NCBI GenBank assembly: GCA_034679345.1
Contig: JAXDAY010000013.1
Location: 1-64,000 of the forward strand
Reading direction: 5' to 3'
Source: JAXDAY01 sp034679345
Lineage (GTDB): Bacteria > Eisenbacteria > RBG-16-71-46 > CAIMUX01 > VGJL01
Length of the DNA: 64,000 nucleotides
Below are positions 10,086 to 19,533 of this stretch, in pieces. Under the pieces are notes generated by a model. The model was not told where the DNA came from and did not search any database. It was given only the letters and a program-made list of their open reading frames with translations. Positions within the stretch are counted from its first letter, which is position 1. Every line of letters starts with the position of its first letter. A program made the translations under genes and the position numbers.

Positions 10086-11072
10086 ATGAGCCCGCGAGCC
10101 GATGACATCGCCCGAATGAACCGGACTGGGTCGAGCATCGTCGCCCCCGCGCGGGCCGGGATGCGGCTCGACACCTATCTCGCGAAGACGTTCCGGTACC
10201 GGTCTCGAACCCGCTGGGCCGCGCTCATCCGCGAGGGGAGAATCCTCCTGAACGGCGCGCCGGCGCGCGCGGGGCAAGTCCTCCGGGAGGGCGATCGGAT
10301 CGAGTACCAGCGACAGGAGCGGCCGGAACCTGGGGTGAGCCGGGCCTGGCGCGTCATCCACGAGGACGACTCGATCCTCGCGATCTCGAAGCCTGCGAAC
10401 CTCCCGGTCCACCCATCGGGTCGGTACTTCCACAACACCCTCCTGACCCTGTTGCTCGCCGAGAGGGGAGAATCGCTCGACGCGGCCACCCTGCGCGTCG
10501 TCCACCGGCTCGATCGTGAAACCAGCGGCCTGATCCTCTTCGGCAAGGGTCGCGAGGCGGCCGCGGCGCTCGCGACTCAGTTCGAGAGCCGGCAGGTCCG
10601 CAAGGAATACCTGGCCCTCGTCCATGGAGTCCCGACCGAGGATCGATTCAGCGTGGACGCGCCGATCGGGCCCGATCTCGAGTCCCCCGTGCGCAAGGCG
10701 ATGACCGTGACCGCCGCGGGGAAGCCGTCGCGCACCCTCTTTCGCGTCATTCGACGCGGGAACGAGAGCGCGCTGCTCCGCGCGCGGCCGCTGACCGGAA
10801 GGCTCCATCAGATCCGCGTCCACTTGCGGGCCTCGGGGCATCCGATCATTGGAGACAAGGTCTATGGCCTCGATCCGCACCTGTTCATTCGATTCGCGGC
10901 GGGGAATCTCTCGGCGGAGGACCGTCAACGGCTTGTCTGGCGGCGGCAAGCGCTCCACGCCGCCCGCTTGCGCTTTCGCCATCCCGCCGACGGCAGGATC
11001 CTCGACCTCCGCTCCCCCGTGGGACGGAAGTGGATCCGATGCATGAGGCGTCTCGGAATGGTCGTGCCGTGA
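10086..11072 (+). CDS. RluA-family 23S rRNA/tRNA pseudouridine synthase
   Basis: Converts uridine to pseudouridine in structured RNA. An N-terminal S4 RNA-binding domain (about 18-78: RLDTYLAKTF and IREGRILLNG) precedes the catalytic domain with VVHRLDRETSGLILF, where the Asp of HRLDRETSG is the nucleophile. RPLTGRLHQIRVHL and GHPIIGDKVYG follow. ATG at 10086 has an ACAGGAG site 5 nt upstream. 328 residues is normal for RluC/RluD types. The particular target uridine cannot be assigned. The stop overlaps the next gene's GTG. Confidence 0.92.
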   Translation: MSPRADDIARMNRTGSSIVAPARAGMRLDTYLAKTFRYRSRTRWAALIREGRILLNGAPARAGQVLREGDRIEYQRQERPEPGVSRAWRVIHEDDSILAISKPANLPVHPSGRYFHNTLLTLLLAERGESLDAATLRVVHRLDRETSGLILFGKGREAAAALATQFESRQVRKEYLALVHGVPTEDRFSVDAPIGPDLESPVRKAMTVTAAGKPSRTLFRVIRRGNESALLRARPLTGRLHQIRVHLRASGHPIIGDKVYGLDPHLFIRFAAGNLSAEDRQRLVWRRQALHAARLRFRHPADGRILDLRSPVGRKWIRCMRRLGMVVP

Positions 11073-12889
11073 GACTTCGCGCCTGGGCCGCCACGCCCCT
11101 CCTCGTGGTTCTCCTCACGGGATTCGCCGTCCGGATCGCGGCGCTGATCGCCATGCGAGACGACCTCTCGATTCGCGTCCCGCTCCTCGATGCCCGCCAT
11201 TACATCGACACGGCAACGGCGCTGGCGCAGGGCGGAGGTTGGCCGCCCGGGCCGCACTTCATGTCTCCGATCTATCCCTTCCTGCTCTCGGGGCTCTTCC
11301 GCCTGGCGCCGCCCACCACCCTCGTCGTGCAGTGGGCGCAGCTCATCCTCGGGCTGGGAACGGTGGCGTTCGTCACGCTTGCCGCGGGCAGGCATTCGGT
11401 CCTTGCCGGCTGGATCGCGGGACTGCTCTACGCCCTGTGCGGTCCGGCGATCGCATACGAGAACCATGTCCTGATGGAGCCGCTCATCGCATTCTCGCTC
11501 GCGCTCCTCATCTGGCTGGGCTCCACGGAGGAGCGGCCCGGACCAGCGCGCCTCGCGGCGGTGGGTCTCGCGATCGGCGTCGCCGCCGCGGGCCGTCCGA
11601 CCTATCTGCTTCTGTTGCCCCTCGCCTGGCTCGTGATGGCGCGCCGGGAGCGGGAGCGCCAGCCCTCTCCCGCGTCGGTCGCCGCGATGGCCATCGGCGT
11701 CGCGCTCGTCATCCTGCCCCCGACGATCCACAACGTCCGGGCGACGGGGCGGTGGAGCCCCGTCACGACGAGCGGCGGGTTGAACCTCTACATCGGCAAC
11801 CACGCGCAGGCGAGCGGGATCTACAGCCTTCCCCCCGGGCTCTTCCTGGAGAAGGACCCCACCGCGACGCGATCGGCGTCGCGACTGGCGGGCCGCCAGC
11901 TCACTCCCGCGCAGGCCTCGAGCTACTATGCGGGTCTGGCGTGGAACTGGATGGTGTCGAATCCAATCCCGACGGCGAAGCTATGGCTCCGGAAGGCCGG
12001 CTACATGATGGGTCCGGACGAGGTGCCGCAGATCGAGAGCTTCGACACCATCCGGCGGGACCACCTCGTGTTTCGCTGGATCGGCTGGATCGGTTTCCCT
12101 TTGTACCTCCTCCTGGCCGCGCTGGGATTGCGTCCCGGGCATCGAAACCCGACTCTGCGGCGACTCACGATCGCTGTCTTGATCGCTGGCGCAGCGGCGC
12201 ATCTGATCTTCTTCTCCACGGGCCGCTACCGAGCCGCGATGCTCCCCGCGATGGCGATCCTCGCGGGAATGGGTGGTCGTTCCCTCGTGGAGAGGCTGCG
12301 TGGCGAGCCTGCCCGGGCGATCGGACTCTGGCCGATGCTCATCCCGCTCCTGATCCTGATGGTGGCGCCGCGAATCGACTCAAGGGCGGCGCAGGCCTGG
12401 TCGCGGCATCAAGATGGAATCCGATACGAGATGCTCGGGGATTTCCGCGAGGCGACGAAAGCCTACCGCGCGGCCCTGGCGGCCGACTCGACCCAGGGCG
12501 AGTCATGGCACAATCTGGCGGCTTGCGAAGTGCGAGCGGAGCTGCTCGAGGAGGCGGCGGTCCACTATCGGGCATCGCTCCGGCACCTCGGGGAAAACCC
12601 CGTCACCCTCGCCAACCTTGCGGTCGTCTATGGCCGGCTAGGCCAGGACGCGCGGGCGTTGGAGCATTTCGATCGCGCCGTGGCGGCCGATCCGGCGGAT
12701 CTGGCCGTTCGCGTCGATCGGGGCGTGGCGCTCTATCGGCTTGGACGATTGCCCGAGGCGTTCGCCGCGTGGAGGGAAGTGGGATCCGAGAATCCCAGCG
12801 AGCCGAGCCTCACGCATACGCTCGTTCGCCTGAGGGCCGGAGGCGTCGAGCTCCCCCCCGATCTGGTCCGCCTGGCTCGCCCAGAGTAG
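11069..12889 (+). CDS. GT-C membrane glycosyltransferase-like protein with C-terminal TPR repeats
   Basis: About 390 residues of membrane protein with roughly ten hydrophobic helices are followed by a soluble part (about 440-606) of three to four tetratricopeptide repeats. These have the pattern A-x7-A-x3-P and phrases such as LANLAVVYGRLGQDARALEHF. The first loop carries LLDARHYIDTA, an Asp-containing loop like that of polyprenol-phosphate-dependent PMT/ArnT-type enzymes. The likely role is transfer of a lipid-linked sugar to a periplasmic acceptor, with substrate unknown. The start GTG at 11069 overlaps the preceding stop (GTGA). The frame is open to 11030. The TPR part is predicted on the C-terminal side and may recruit partners. 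Confidence 0.72.
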   Translation: MRLRAWAATPLLVVLLTGFAVRIAALIAMRDDLSIRVPLLDARHYIDTATALAQGGGWPPGPHFMSPIYPFLLSGLFRLAPPTTLVVQWAQLILGLGTVAFVTLAAGRHSVLAGWIAGLLYALCGPAIAYENHVLMEPLIAFSLALLIWLGSTEERPGPARLAAVGLAIGVAAAGRPTYLLLLPLAWLVMARRERERQPSPASVAAMAIGVALVILPPTIHNVRATGRWSPVTTSGGLNLYIGNHAQASGIYSLPPGLFLEKDPTATRSASRLAGRQLTPAQASSYYAGLAWNWMVSNPIPTAKLWLRKAGYMMGPDEVPQIESFDTIRRDHLVFRWIGWIGFPLYLLLAALGLRPGHRNPTLRRLTIAVLIAGAAAHLIFFSTGRYRAAMLPAMAILAGMGGRSLVERLRGEPARAIGLWPMLIPLLILMVAPRIDSRAAQAWSRHQDGIRYEMLGDFREATKAYRAALAADSTQGESWHNLAACEVRAELLEEAAVHYRASLRHLGENPVTLANLAVVYGRLGQDARALEHFDRAVAADPADLAVRVDRGVALYRLGRLPEAFAAWREVGSENPSEPSLTHTLVRLRAGGVELPPDLVRLARPE

Positions 12890-12944
12890 GCCGATCCCTT
12901 CTCCTCGCTCGATCCAGGCAAGCGGCTACAACATAATAAGATGG

Positions 12945-12961
12945 CGGGTCTTCTAGACCCG
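12945..12961 (-). terminator. Hairpin between convergent genes, likely terminator of the Lon-like gene
   Basis: Perfect 6-bp stem CGGGTC/GACCCG with a 5-nt loop. On the minus strand it is followed by a T-rich stretch (CCATCTTATTATGTTG), 12 bp past the stop of the Lon-like gene. Confidence 0.5.
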
Positions 12962-12972
12962 TGCGAGCCTCA

Positions 12973-15429
12973 TCAGGCAGAGGCGTTTGGTTTCGACCGC
13001 GCCGCGGCCTCGCCGCCCGAGAAGTTGCGCAGGGTCTCCGCGAAGGCCGCGAGCCGGGCGTCGGCCTTCCCGAAGACCGAACCCTCGCTCCACCTCCCCG
13101 TCGCGCCGCGTTCCCCCGCCGGGATACCCGTCAGCAGCTCGATGCCCTCGAGGATCGTGCGAACGCCGTAGACGTGGAACCGACCCGCGGCCACCGCCTC
13201 GACGACATCGGGGCGAAGCATCAAGTCCGGAACGTTGAGCGCCGGGATCAAGACGCCCTGTGTGCCGGTCAGCCCACGCGCTTTGCAGACCTCGAAGAAT
13301 CCCTCGATCTTCTCGTTCACCCCGCCGATCGGTTGAACCTCGCCGTGCTGGTTCACGCTGCCGGTCACCGCCAGATCCTGCCGGATCGGCACCTCGGCGA
13401 GGCTGCTCAGGATGGCGTAGACCTCCGTGGAGGATGCGCTATCCCCGTCGACTCCGCTGTAGGACTGCTCGAAACAGACCGATGCGCTCATCGTCAACGG
13501 TTTGTCCTGCGCGAAGTGGTCCCGGAAGAATCCCTCCAAGATCAGCACCCCCTTGCTGTGGGTGCGCCCGGACATCTCGGCTTCCCGCTCGATGTTGATC
13601 ACTCCAGCCCGGCCGACCCCCGTCTTCGCGGTGATCCTCGCGGGCTTGCCAAACGCGTAGTCGCCGATGTCGAAGACGGAAAGCCCGTTGATCTGGCCGA
13701 CGCGACTGCCGGAGGAGTCGACCATGAGGGTCCCATCCACGATCATCTCCTGCAGCTTGTCCTCGATCAGCCCTACCCGCCGGATCCTCTGATCGATCGC
13801 CTTGTGGACGTGGTCGCTTGCGATCCTCGGGCTTCCTTCGAGCTGCGCCCAGTACGACGCCTCCCGGATCAGGTCGGCCGTCTCGCTGAAGCGCGTCGAG
13901 AGCTTCTTCTTGCGTCCCGACTGACGCACGCCCTGCTCGATGATCGCCGCGGCGCCCGTGCGGTCGATCGGCAGGAGGTCGTCCTCGACCTGGATCTTGC
14001 GAATGAACTTCGTGTAGAGGTCGACGCTCGATTCATCGAGAACCATCACCGAGTCGAACTCCGCCTTGACCTTGAAGATCTTCATGAAGTCGGGATCATG
14101 GGTGTAGAGGATGTGATAGCTGTAGGCATCTCCGATCATGACGATCCGCACCTGGACCTGGATCGGCTCGGGCTTCAGGGCCGATGTGGAGAAGAGGTAG
14201 AGCGGATCGTAGCCCTGGATGTCGACCTGGCGGTTCTTGAGGGTCCGCTTGAGCGCGGACCAGACTCCCGGCTCGCCGATCATGTCGTAGAGGTTCAAGA
14301 CGAGGAACCCGCCGCTCGCGCGCAGAAGGGATCCTGCCTTGATGTGCGTGAAATCGCTGCGCCAGTGCCCCGAGCGGTCCACGACCTTCTCGATCGTGCC
14401 GAAGAGGTTGCGGTAGTTCGGCGAGGTCTCGACGATGACCGGGGGCCTCTTGGTGCCCGAGTTGTCCACAATCACGTTCACCTGGTAGGGCAGGTATCGC
14501 TCGTCGCTGACGTCGGGATGGGCGGTCGGCTGCTCCTCGCCATCGTGCTCGGTGAACTGGTCCATGTGCGAGAGGATGTGCTCGCGCACCCCATCCAGGT
14601 ACTCGTGGACCTTGGGATGGGTGTGGCTTCGCTTGAGATCGCCGAGGTATCCGTCGACCACCGGGCGGCCGAACTCCTTTTCGAGCTCCGCAAGCTCCTG
14701 CCGCAGCCGGCGTTTGAGCTCCCGCGCTTCCCGGAAGGTCTCCTCCATGAGACCCGTGAGCTCCTGGTACTTCTCTCGCAGCCGCTGGTACTCCTCCGCG
14801 GGGAACTTCCCCTCGCGAACGAGCCCCTCGATCCGGTCGATCTGCTGCGGCTCCCCCGCGATCAGGGGAGCGATCTCGGGCTTCGAGAAGGGCCCGAGCT
14901 GGACCTGGATCAGCTGGAAGCTCTCCGCGCGGATCTTCTCCTCGAACTGCTGGACCAGGCTCTTCTCCCGCTCCTTATAGCGCTCGATCACCTCCTTCGT
15001 CCGGGTCTTGTAGACATCGCTCTCGTAGATCTGCTGGATGTTCGTTCTCATATGGACGATGAGATCCAGCATCCCCTGCTTGAGGCTGTTCCCCTGCCCG
15101 GCGGGCAGTAGGATCGCGACGGGCATGTCCGGCGTCTTGAAGCTGTTCACATAGATGACATCGGGTGGAGGCTCGAACGGGACGTCAATCGTCTCGAGCA
15201 GATGCCGGACCGAAGTCGTGCGGCCGGTGCCCGGCTGCCCGCAAACGAATACGTTGTGCCCCTTGCTGCGTACGCGCAGACCGAGCTGGATGGCCGCCAC
15301 GGCGCGATCCTGTCCGATGATCCCCTCGCAACAGGGCAGCTCGTCGGTGGTCTCGAATGGCAGGCTCGCCGCGTCGCAGTTCCACCGGAGGTCCTCCGGT
15401 CTCAGGCGGCACTTCTCATCGATGCTCAT
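12973..15429 (-). CDS. Lon-like ATP-dependent protease (LonB/AAA_32 type)
   Basis: Cytosolic protease with fused ATPase and Lon peptidase domain, 818 residues. The N-terminal half has a Walker A GQPGTGRTTS and a long coiled-coil insertion (about 200-290, rich in E/K/R). The C-terminal S16 domain has the catalytic dyad Ser664 (in DGDSAS) and Lys707 (in GGVNEKIEGF). Their 43-residue spacing equals that of E. coli Lon (S679/K722). It belongs to the AAA_32 plus Lon_C class rather than classical LonA, as there is no LAN domain. ATG at 15429 sits downstream of AAGGAAGGGAGAG. An upstream ATG at 15456 would overlap dapD and is less likely. Substrates are unknown. Confidence 0.9.
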   Translation of the reverse strand: MSIDEKCRLRPEDLRWNCDAASLPFETTDELPCCEGIIGQDRAVAAIQLGLRVRSKGHNVFVCGQPGTGRTTSVRHLLETIDVPFEPPPDVIYVNSFKTPDMPVAILLPAGQGNSLKQGMLDLIVHMRTNIQQIYESDVYKTRTKEVIERYKEREKSLVQQFEEKIRAESFQLIQVQLGPFSKPEIAPLIAGEPQQIDRIEGLVREGKFPAEEYQRLREKYQELTGLMEETFREARELKRRLRQELAELEKEFGRPVVDGYLGDLKRSHTHPKVHEYLDGVREHILSHMDQFTEHDGEEQPTAHPDVSDERYLPYQVNVIVDNSGTKRPPVIVETSPNYRNLFGTIEKVVDRSGHWRSDFTHIKAGSLLRASGGFLVLNLYDMIGEPGVWSALKRTLKNRQVDIQGYDPLYLFSTSALKPEPIQVQVRIVMIGDAYSYHILYTHDPDFMKIFKVKAEFDSVMVLDESSVDLYTKFIRKIQVEDDLLPIDRTGAAAIIEQGVRQSGRKKKLSTRFSETADLIREASYWAQLEGSPRIASDHVHKAIDQRIRRVGLIEDKLQEMIVDGTLMVDSSGSRVGQINGLSVFDIGDYAFGKPARITAKTGVGRAGVINIEREAEMSGRTHSKGVLILEGFFRDHFAQDKPLTMSASVCFEQSYSGVDGDSASSTEVYAILSSLAEVPIRQDLAVTGSVNQHGEVQPIGGVNEKIEGFFEVCKARGLTGTQGVLIPALNVPDLMLRPDVVEAVAAGRFHVYGVRTILEGIELLTGIPAGERGATGRWSEGSVFGKADARLAAFAETLRNFSGGEAAARSKPNASA

Positions 15430-15448
15430 CCGTCGTCTCTCCCTTCCT

Positions 15449-16276
15449 TCATTCACCGGCGTCGAGCGGAAACTCCCGCAGACTCTGGTTAAGACGCGTC
15501 TTGCGATCGGTGGATTCGGCCCGATCGGCGATGATCAATGCGCAGGGGAGCTGGAAGACTCCCGCGGGGAGCCGCTTCGGCCAGCTCCCCGGCACGACGA
15601 CGACCCCTGGCGGAACGAAGCCCCGGGTCACCACGGGGGCCGATCCGCGCGCGTCCACGATCGGCGTCGAGGCGGTCAACACCGTCCCGGCGCTCAGGAC
15701 CGCGCCCCGTCCCACGCGCACTCCTTCCACCACGATCGCGCGCGACCCTACGAAGACATCGTCCTCGATGATCACGGGATCGCTCTGGATCGGCTCCAGC
15801 ACTCCGCCGATGCCGACGCCTCCCGAGAGGTGGACATTGCGGCCGATCTGCGCGCACGAGCCCACGGTCGCCCAGGTGTCGACCATCGTCCCGGCGCCCA
15901 CGTAGGCGCCGATGTTGACATAGCCGGGCATGACGACGACGCCGGGCTCCAGATGCGCGCCGTAGCGGACCGCGCCAGGCGGGACGAGGCGGACTCCTTG
16001 CGCCTCGAGATCCCGCTTGAGGGGGATCTTGTCGCGGTACTCGAAGGGTCCGCACCGGATCGATTCGGCGTCGCGCATGCGGAAATAGAGGAGGATCGCC
16101 ATCTTCACCCACGGATGGACGCGCCAGCCACCCTCGCCCGGCGAAGCGACGCGGATCTCGCCGCGATCGAGGGCGGCGACGGCCTGCTCGACCGCCGCCG
16201 CCGCCTCCGCATTCGGGACGGCAGCGGGATCCTCGAAAGCGCGACGGATGAGCAGCTCGAGTCCGTCCGCCTTCAC
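15449..16276 (-). CDS. dapD: Tetrahydrodipicolinate N-succinyltransferase
   Basis: Transfers succinyl from succinyl-CoA to tetrahydrodipicolinate in lysine/diaminopimelate synthesis. At 275 residues it matches E. coli DapD (274). An N-terminal helical domain is followed by left-handed beta-helix hexapeptide repeats (about 95-235). Characteristic phrases are PGYVNIGAYVGAGTMVDTWATVGSCAQIG and GGVLEP, split here only for length. The ATG overlaps the stop of the upstream aminotransferase (ATGA). Confidence 0.96.
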   Translation of the reverse strand: MKADGLELLIRRAFEDPAAVPNAEAAAAVEQAVAALDRGEIRVASPGEGGWRVHPWVKMAILLYFRMRDAESIRCGPFEYRDKIPLKRDLEAQGVRLVPPGAVRYGAHLEPGVVVMPGYVNIGAYVGAGTMVDTWATVGSCAQIGRNVHLSGGVGIGGVLEPIQSDPVIIEDDVFVGSRAIVVEGVRVGRGAVLSAGTVLTASTPIVDARGSAPVVTRGFVPPGVVVVPGSWPKRLPAGVFQLPCALIIADRAESTDRKTRLNQSLREFPLDAGE

Positions 16277-17421
16277 AGGATGCTCTCCAGGATCGCCGCG
16301 GCATCGGCGCAGAGCTCGAGAGTCGGCACGAGGGCCATGCGCGCGTACCCTTCCCCCCCGCGTCCGAAATAGCTGCCCGGCGTGACGACGATCCCCGCTT
16401 CGAGCATCCTCGTGGCAAACGACTCGGAGCTTTCTCCGCGAGGCACCCGCATCCAGAGATAGAAGGTCGCCTGGCTGGCGAGGATCTCGATTCCCTTCCT
16501 GCGCAACACGGGGATGAGCACATCTCGCTTGGCGCGGTAGAGGTCTCGCTGTTCGGCCACATGGCTCTCATCGCGCCAGGCCGTGACGGCTGCCGCCTGG
16601 ATGAAGCTCGGGGTCGCGACTCCCTGGCTGGGGCGCACCTGGCGCAGCAGGGAGATCATCTCGGGATCCCCCGCGATCATCCCGCTCCGGTAGCCGGTCA
16701 TCGCGGAGCGCTTGGAGAGCGTGTTGAGGACGATCAACCCTTCGATCCCAACCTCGAGGGCGGAGCTCGGCGGCGCATCGAACCAGAGCTCGCTGTAGGC
16801 TTCGTCGCTCGCCACCCAGAAACCGAACTCCCGCGCCAGCTCCAGGGCTCTGCGATAGAGCCGCGGGTCGGTCAGCGCGCCGGTCGGGTTGTTCGGGTAA
16901 TTGAGCCAGAGAAGCGCCGTGCGCCTCCAAGTCTGCGCCGGGATCGCGTCGAGATCAGGCAGGAATCCGCGCGACTCGGGCAGAGGCAGGGCTTCGGCGA
17001 TCCCTCCGGCGAAGAGCGTGCCGATCTCGTAGACGGGATAGGCGGGATCGGGGATCAGGACGAGGCGGCGATCGCTTCCGGGGTCGATCACCGCCTGATG
17101 GAGGAGGTAGACGGCCTCCTTCGACCCGTTGGAGGGAAGCACGTGCCGGTTCGGATCGAGCTCGACGCCGAATCGTCTCTTCACCCAATCGGCCATCGCG
17201 CCGCGAAGCTCCGCGCTGCCCACGGCCGGTGGGTATCCGGCGCGATCCGGCACCGAATCGAGCAGCGAGCGCCGGATCCTCTCGGGAGTGCGTTCCTGAG
17301 GATCTCCCATGCCGAAGTCGATGATCCGGATCCCTCGGGAGGCAGCCTCGAGCTTGGCCTGCTCCAGTCGAACGAACGGGTAAGTTCCGAAGTGCGCGAA
17401 TGCGGCGTTGCGCGGTCTCAT
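16273..17421 (-). CDS. dapC: Succinyldiaminopimelate aminotransferase (DapC-type, PLP fold I)
   Basis: Class I/II PLP aminotransferase of 382 residues. Context between dapE and dapD points to N-succinyl-L,L-diaminopimelate transaminase, the missing step of the succinylase branch. Visible motifs are DFGMGDPQE, PSNGSKEA (cofactor phosphate region), LNYPNNPTGA (Asn ligand), SDEAYSELWF (Asp ligand) and TLSKRSAMTGYRSG, with the Schiff-base Lys in SKRS. The open frame extends far upstream, but ATG at 17421, overlapping the dapE stop as ATGA, gives the correct N terminus. LL-DAP aminotransferase (DapL) is the alternative but would make dapD and dapE unnecessary. Confidence 0.9.
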   Translation of the reverse strand: MRPRNAAFAHFGTYPFVRLEQAKLEAASRGIRIIDFGMGDPQERTPERIRRSLLDSVPDRAGYPPAVGSAELRGAMADWVKRRFGVELDPNRHVLPSNGSKEAVYLLHQAVIDPGSDRRLVLIPDPAYPVYEIGTLFAGGIAEALPLPESRGFLPDLDAIPAQTWRRTALLWLNYPNNPTGALTDPRLYRRALELAREFGFWVASDEAYSELWFDAPPSSALEVGIEGLIVLNTLSKRSAMTGYRSGMIAGDPEMISLLRQVRPSQGVATPSFIQAAAVTAWRDESHVAEQRDLYRAKRDVLIPVLRRKGIEILASQATFYLWMRVPRGESSESFATRMLEAGIVVTPGSYFGRGGEGYARMALVPTLELCADAAAILESIL

Positions 17422-18497
17422 GATTCCTCCTGCAAGTCGAACGGCGGCTCTCCTCGCAGGAACGCCCCGAGGGTATCGGCCGAGCGTTGGAGCGAGCCGA
17501 TCGTCACCCTCTCGTCGTCCCGGTGGGCGAGATGGGGATCCCCCGGCCCGAAGTTGAGGGCGGGGATGCCTCGCTCGCCGAACTGCGCGACATCGGTCCA
17601 CGCCTGCTTCGCCCTGCATTCGAGTCCGCTTCGGCGGACGAATGCCTCGAAGAGGGGCTTCTTGATTGGCACGTCCGCGGAGGGGGCGCTGTCGATCACG
17701 CGCAGCTCGGAGGCGCCCGCCGCGAGCGCCAGGGCCGAGGCGCGGCCCCGTTCCAGGTCCCATCCCGGCGGAAATCGGTAGTTCAGGTTCGCAGTCAGCT
17801 CTCCGGGGACCATGTTGCGCGCCGTGCCCGCGCGCAGGGTGGTCACCGTCGCGGTCTCCATGAAGACGAACCCGCCCACCTGGTGCTCCCTCGGAGCGTG
17901 GGAGGCCATCCGCTCGAGCCAGGGCAACGCTCCGTGGATCGCGCTGCGTCCGAGCCAAGGGCGCGCGCTGTGACAGGCCTCGCCCCGGAAGACGACCTCG
18001 AGATTCACGACGCCGACGCAACCGACCTCGATGGCGTTGTCGGTCGGCTCCAGGAGGATCGCCAGATCGGCGTGGGCGGCCCACGATCCGGCGCCGTCGA
18101 GCACGCGGCGCAGATCGTTCTCCTCCAGAGGCCCTTCCTCCCCCGCATAGAGGATCGCGCCGACGCGGATGCCGCCGGCCCCCACCGTTGGCTGGTCCAG
18201 CAAGGAGAGGAGCACGGCGAGGCCTCCCTTCATGTCGGAGGCGCCGCGGCCCCAGATCGTCTCGCCCTCCAGTCGCGGCTCGGCATTCCCCCTGGGCGGG
18301 ACCGTATCGAGGTGGCCCGCGAGCACAGCCAGCGGGCGGCGATCGGATGGAGGGGGCACGAGAACCGTGCGTCCGTCCAGCACGACGGGGCGTCCACTGC
18401 CAATGATCCGATCGCGCAAGTGCTGCGCCAGCGCCTCCTCCCGGCCCGTCACGCTGGGGATGCCGATCAGGCGAATGAGATCCTCCGCGAGACTCAT
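17418..18497 (-). CDS. dapE: Succinyl-diaminopimelate desuccinylase (M20 family)
   Basis: Dinuclear zinc hydrolase removing succinate from N-succinyl-LL-DAP. M20 motifs are seen in order: GHLDTVP with the first His ligand and catalytic Asp, RGASDMKGG with the bridging Asp, and YAGEEGPLEEN with the catalytic Glu pair. The dimerisation (lid) domain follows, then a C-terminal zinc His in LNFGPGDPHLAHRDDE. The protein has 359 residues. It is the first gene of a dapE-dapC-dapD set joined by two ATGA overlaps, whose order matches the pathway only in part (E, C, D instead of D, C, E). An ArgE- or LysK-like activity is less likely given the neighbours. Confidence 0.92.
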   Translation of the reverse strand: MSLAEDLIRLIGIPSVTGREEALAQHLRDRIIGSGRPVVLDGRTVLVPPPSDRRPLAVLAGHLDTVPPRGNAEPRLEGETIWGRGASDMKGGLAVLLSLLDQPTVGAGGIRVGAILYAGEEGPLEENDLRRVLDGAGSWAAHADLAILLEPTDNAIEVGCVGVVNLEVVFRGEACHSARPWLGRSAIHGALPWLERMASHAPREHQVGGFVFMETATVTTLRAGTARNMVPGELTANLNYRFPPGWDLERGRASALALAAGASELRVIDSAPSADVPIKKPLFEAFVRRSGLECRAKQAWTDVAQFGERGIPALNFGPGDPHLAHRDDERVTIGSLQRSADTLGAFLRGEPPFDLQEES

Positions 18498-18621
18498 CGA
18501 ACCCTCGGCGGTGGATTGCGGCTCAGGACTCAGCTCCGTGGTCGAGGCGGCACATCGAGCTCCCCCATCTGTTAGGGTTGGCGCACCGCCTGAGGTTAGC
18601 GGCAGGGAGGTTCCACTTTCA

Positions 18622-19533
18622 ATGCGGCGCTCGTCCCCTGAATCCGGAGAATCGCTGCGGCTTCCGCCCCCCGCAAGCGCCTATCTGACTCCCGCGGGAG
18701 TCGAGCATCATCTGGCGTCGCTCGCCGCCGGCGGCCGGGGGCTTCGCGAGAGCGCGGGCTCGAGCCGAGAGGGCCGGATCGTCCCCTGCCATCGGTTCGG
18801 ACCCGATCGCCCCGGCGGAGTCCTCCTGATCTCGTGGATCCATGCGGTCGAGTGGATCGGTCCCCTTGCGCTCCTCGATCTCGCGCGCCGGATCCTGGAA
18901 GAGCGCCCGCTCGTGCCGCTCACTCTCCTGCCGGTCGCGAATCCCGACGGCGTGGCGCGCGCCGCACGATCCGTGCGCGATCGCCTCCTGCGTCTCGATC
19001 GCGGCAACGCAGCCGGGGTCGACATCAATCGAAACTTCCCGCCGACCCACCGCACGGACGGCTTCTGGGCGTCGGTCCCGTTCTATCGGCCCGGTGCCGG
19101 CCCCGGCAGCGAGCCAGAGGTCGAGGCGATCATCAGGATCGCCGAACGATCGCGTCCCCGCCTCGTCTTGAGCTTCCACAGCTTCGGCCGCTGGATCTTC
19201 TATCCGCCTGCGCATCGCGCGGGGGGATCCGGCTCCGCCGACCGGCATCGCCGCGTTCTCGATCGCGCTGGTGGAGCCGCATCGATCGGCTATGCGGCCA
19301 CCGCCCTCGGCGGATGGTCGCGCTGGTTCCGCGCATACGGCGCCGAGATCGACTACTTCGACTCGATCGGCGCGCTCGGATACATCGTGGAAGTCTCCAG
19401 GGGCGGATTCGGCCGCTGGGGCTTGCGGCGGATCTTCCTCCCCTTCTATGCCTTCAATCCTCCCGATCCGGAAGAGGACGTCCGCAAGGTCGCGGATCTC
19501 GGGCTGCGGCTGGTGGATTCCGTCATCGAGTGA
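18622..19533 (+). CDS. M14-family zinc carboxypeptidase, compact cytosolic form
   Basis: Metallopeptidase of 303 residues with the M14 zinc set: HAVEW (His and Glu ligands), DINRNF (substrate-binding Arg), a later SFHSFG (third ligand His) and the catalytic Glu in YIVEVSRGG. No signal peptide is seen, unlike the two large M14 proteins in this window. This points to processing of intracellular peptides, perhaps recycled murein peptides as in the MpaA group; that is inference. The ATG at 18622 follows GGGAGG at about 9 nt. The open frame upstream of it lies antisense to dapE and is not part of the protein. It is convergent with the next gene and overlaps it by 11 bp. Confidence 0.85.
   Translation: MRRSSPESGESLRLPPPASAYLTPAGVEHHLASLAAGGRGLRESAGSSREGRIVPCHRFGPDRPGGVLLISWIHAVEWIGPLALLDLARRILEERPLVPLTLLPVANPDGVARAARSVRDRLLRLDRGNAAGVDINRNFPPTHRTDGFWASVPFYRPGAGPGSEPEVEAIIRIAERSRPRLVLSFHSFGRWIFYPPAHRAGGSGSADRHRRVLDRAGGAASIGYAATALGGWSRWFRAYGAEIDYFDSIGALGYIVEVSRGGFGRWGLRRIFLPFYAFNPPDPEEDVRKVADLGLRLVDSVIE

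Noticed and set aside
12961..15111. 716-codon plus-strand frame opposite the Lon-like gene
   Set aside because: The Lon-like gene has its catalytic dyad and Walker A; the opposite frame has no recognisable features.
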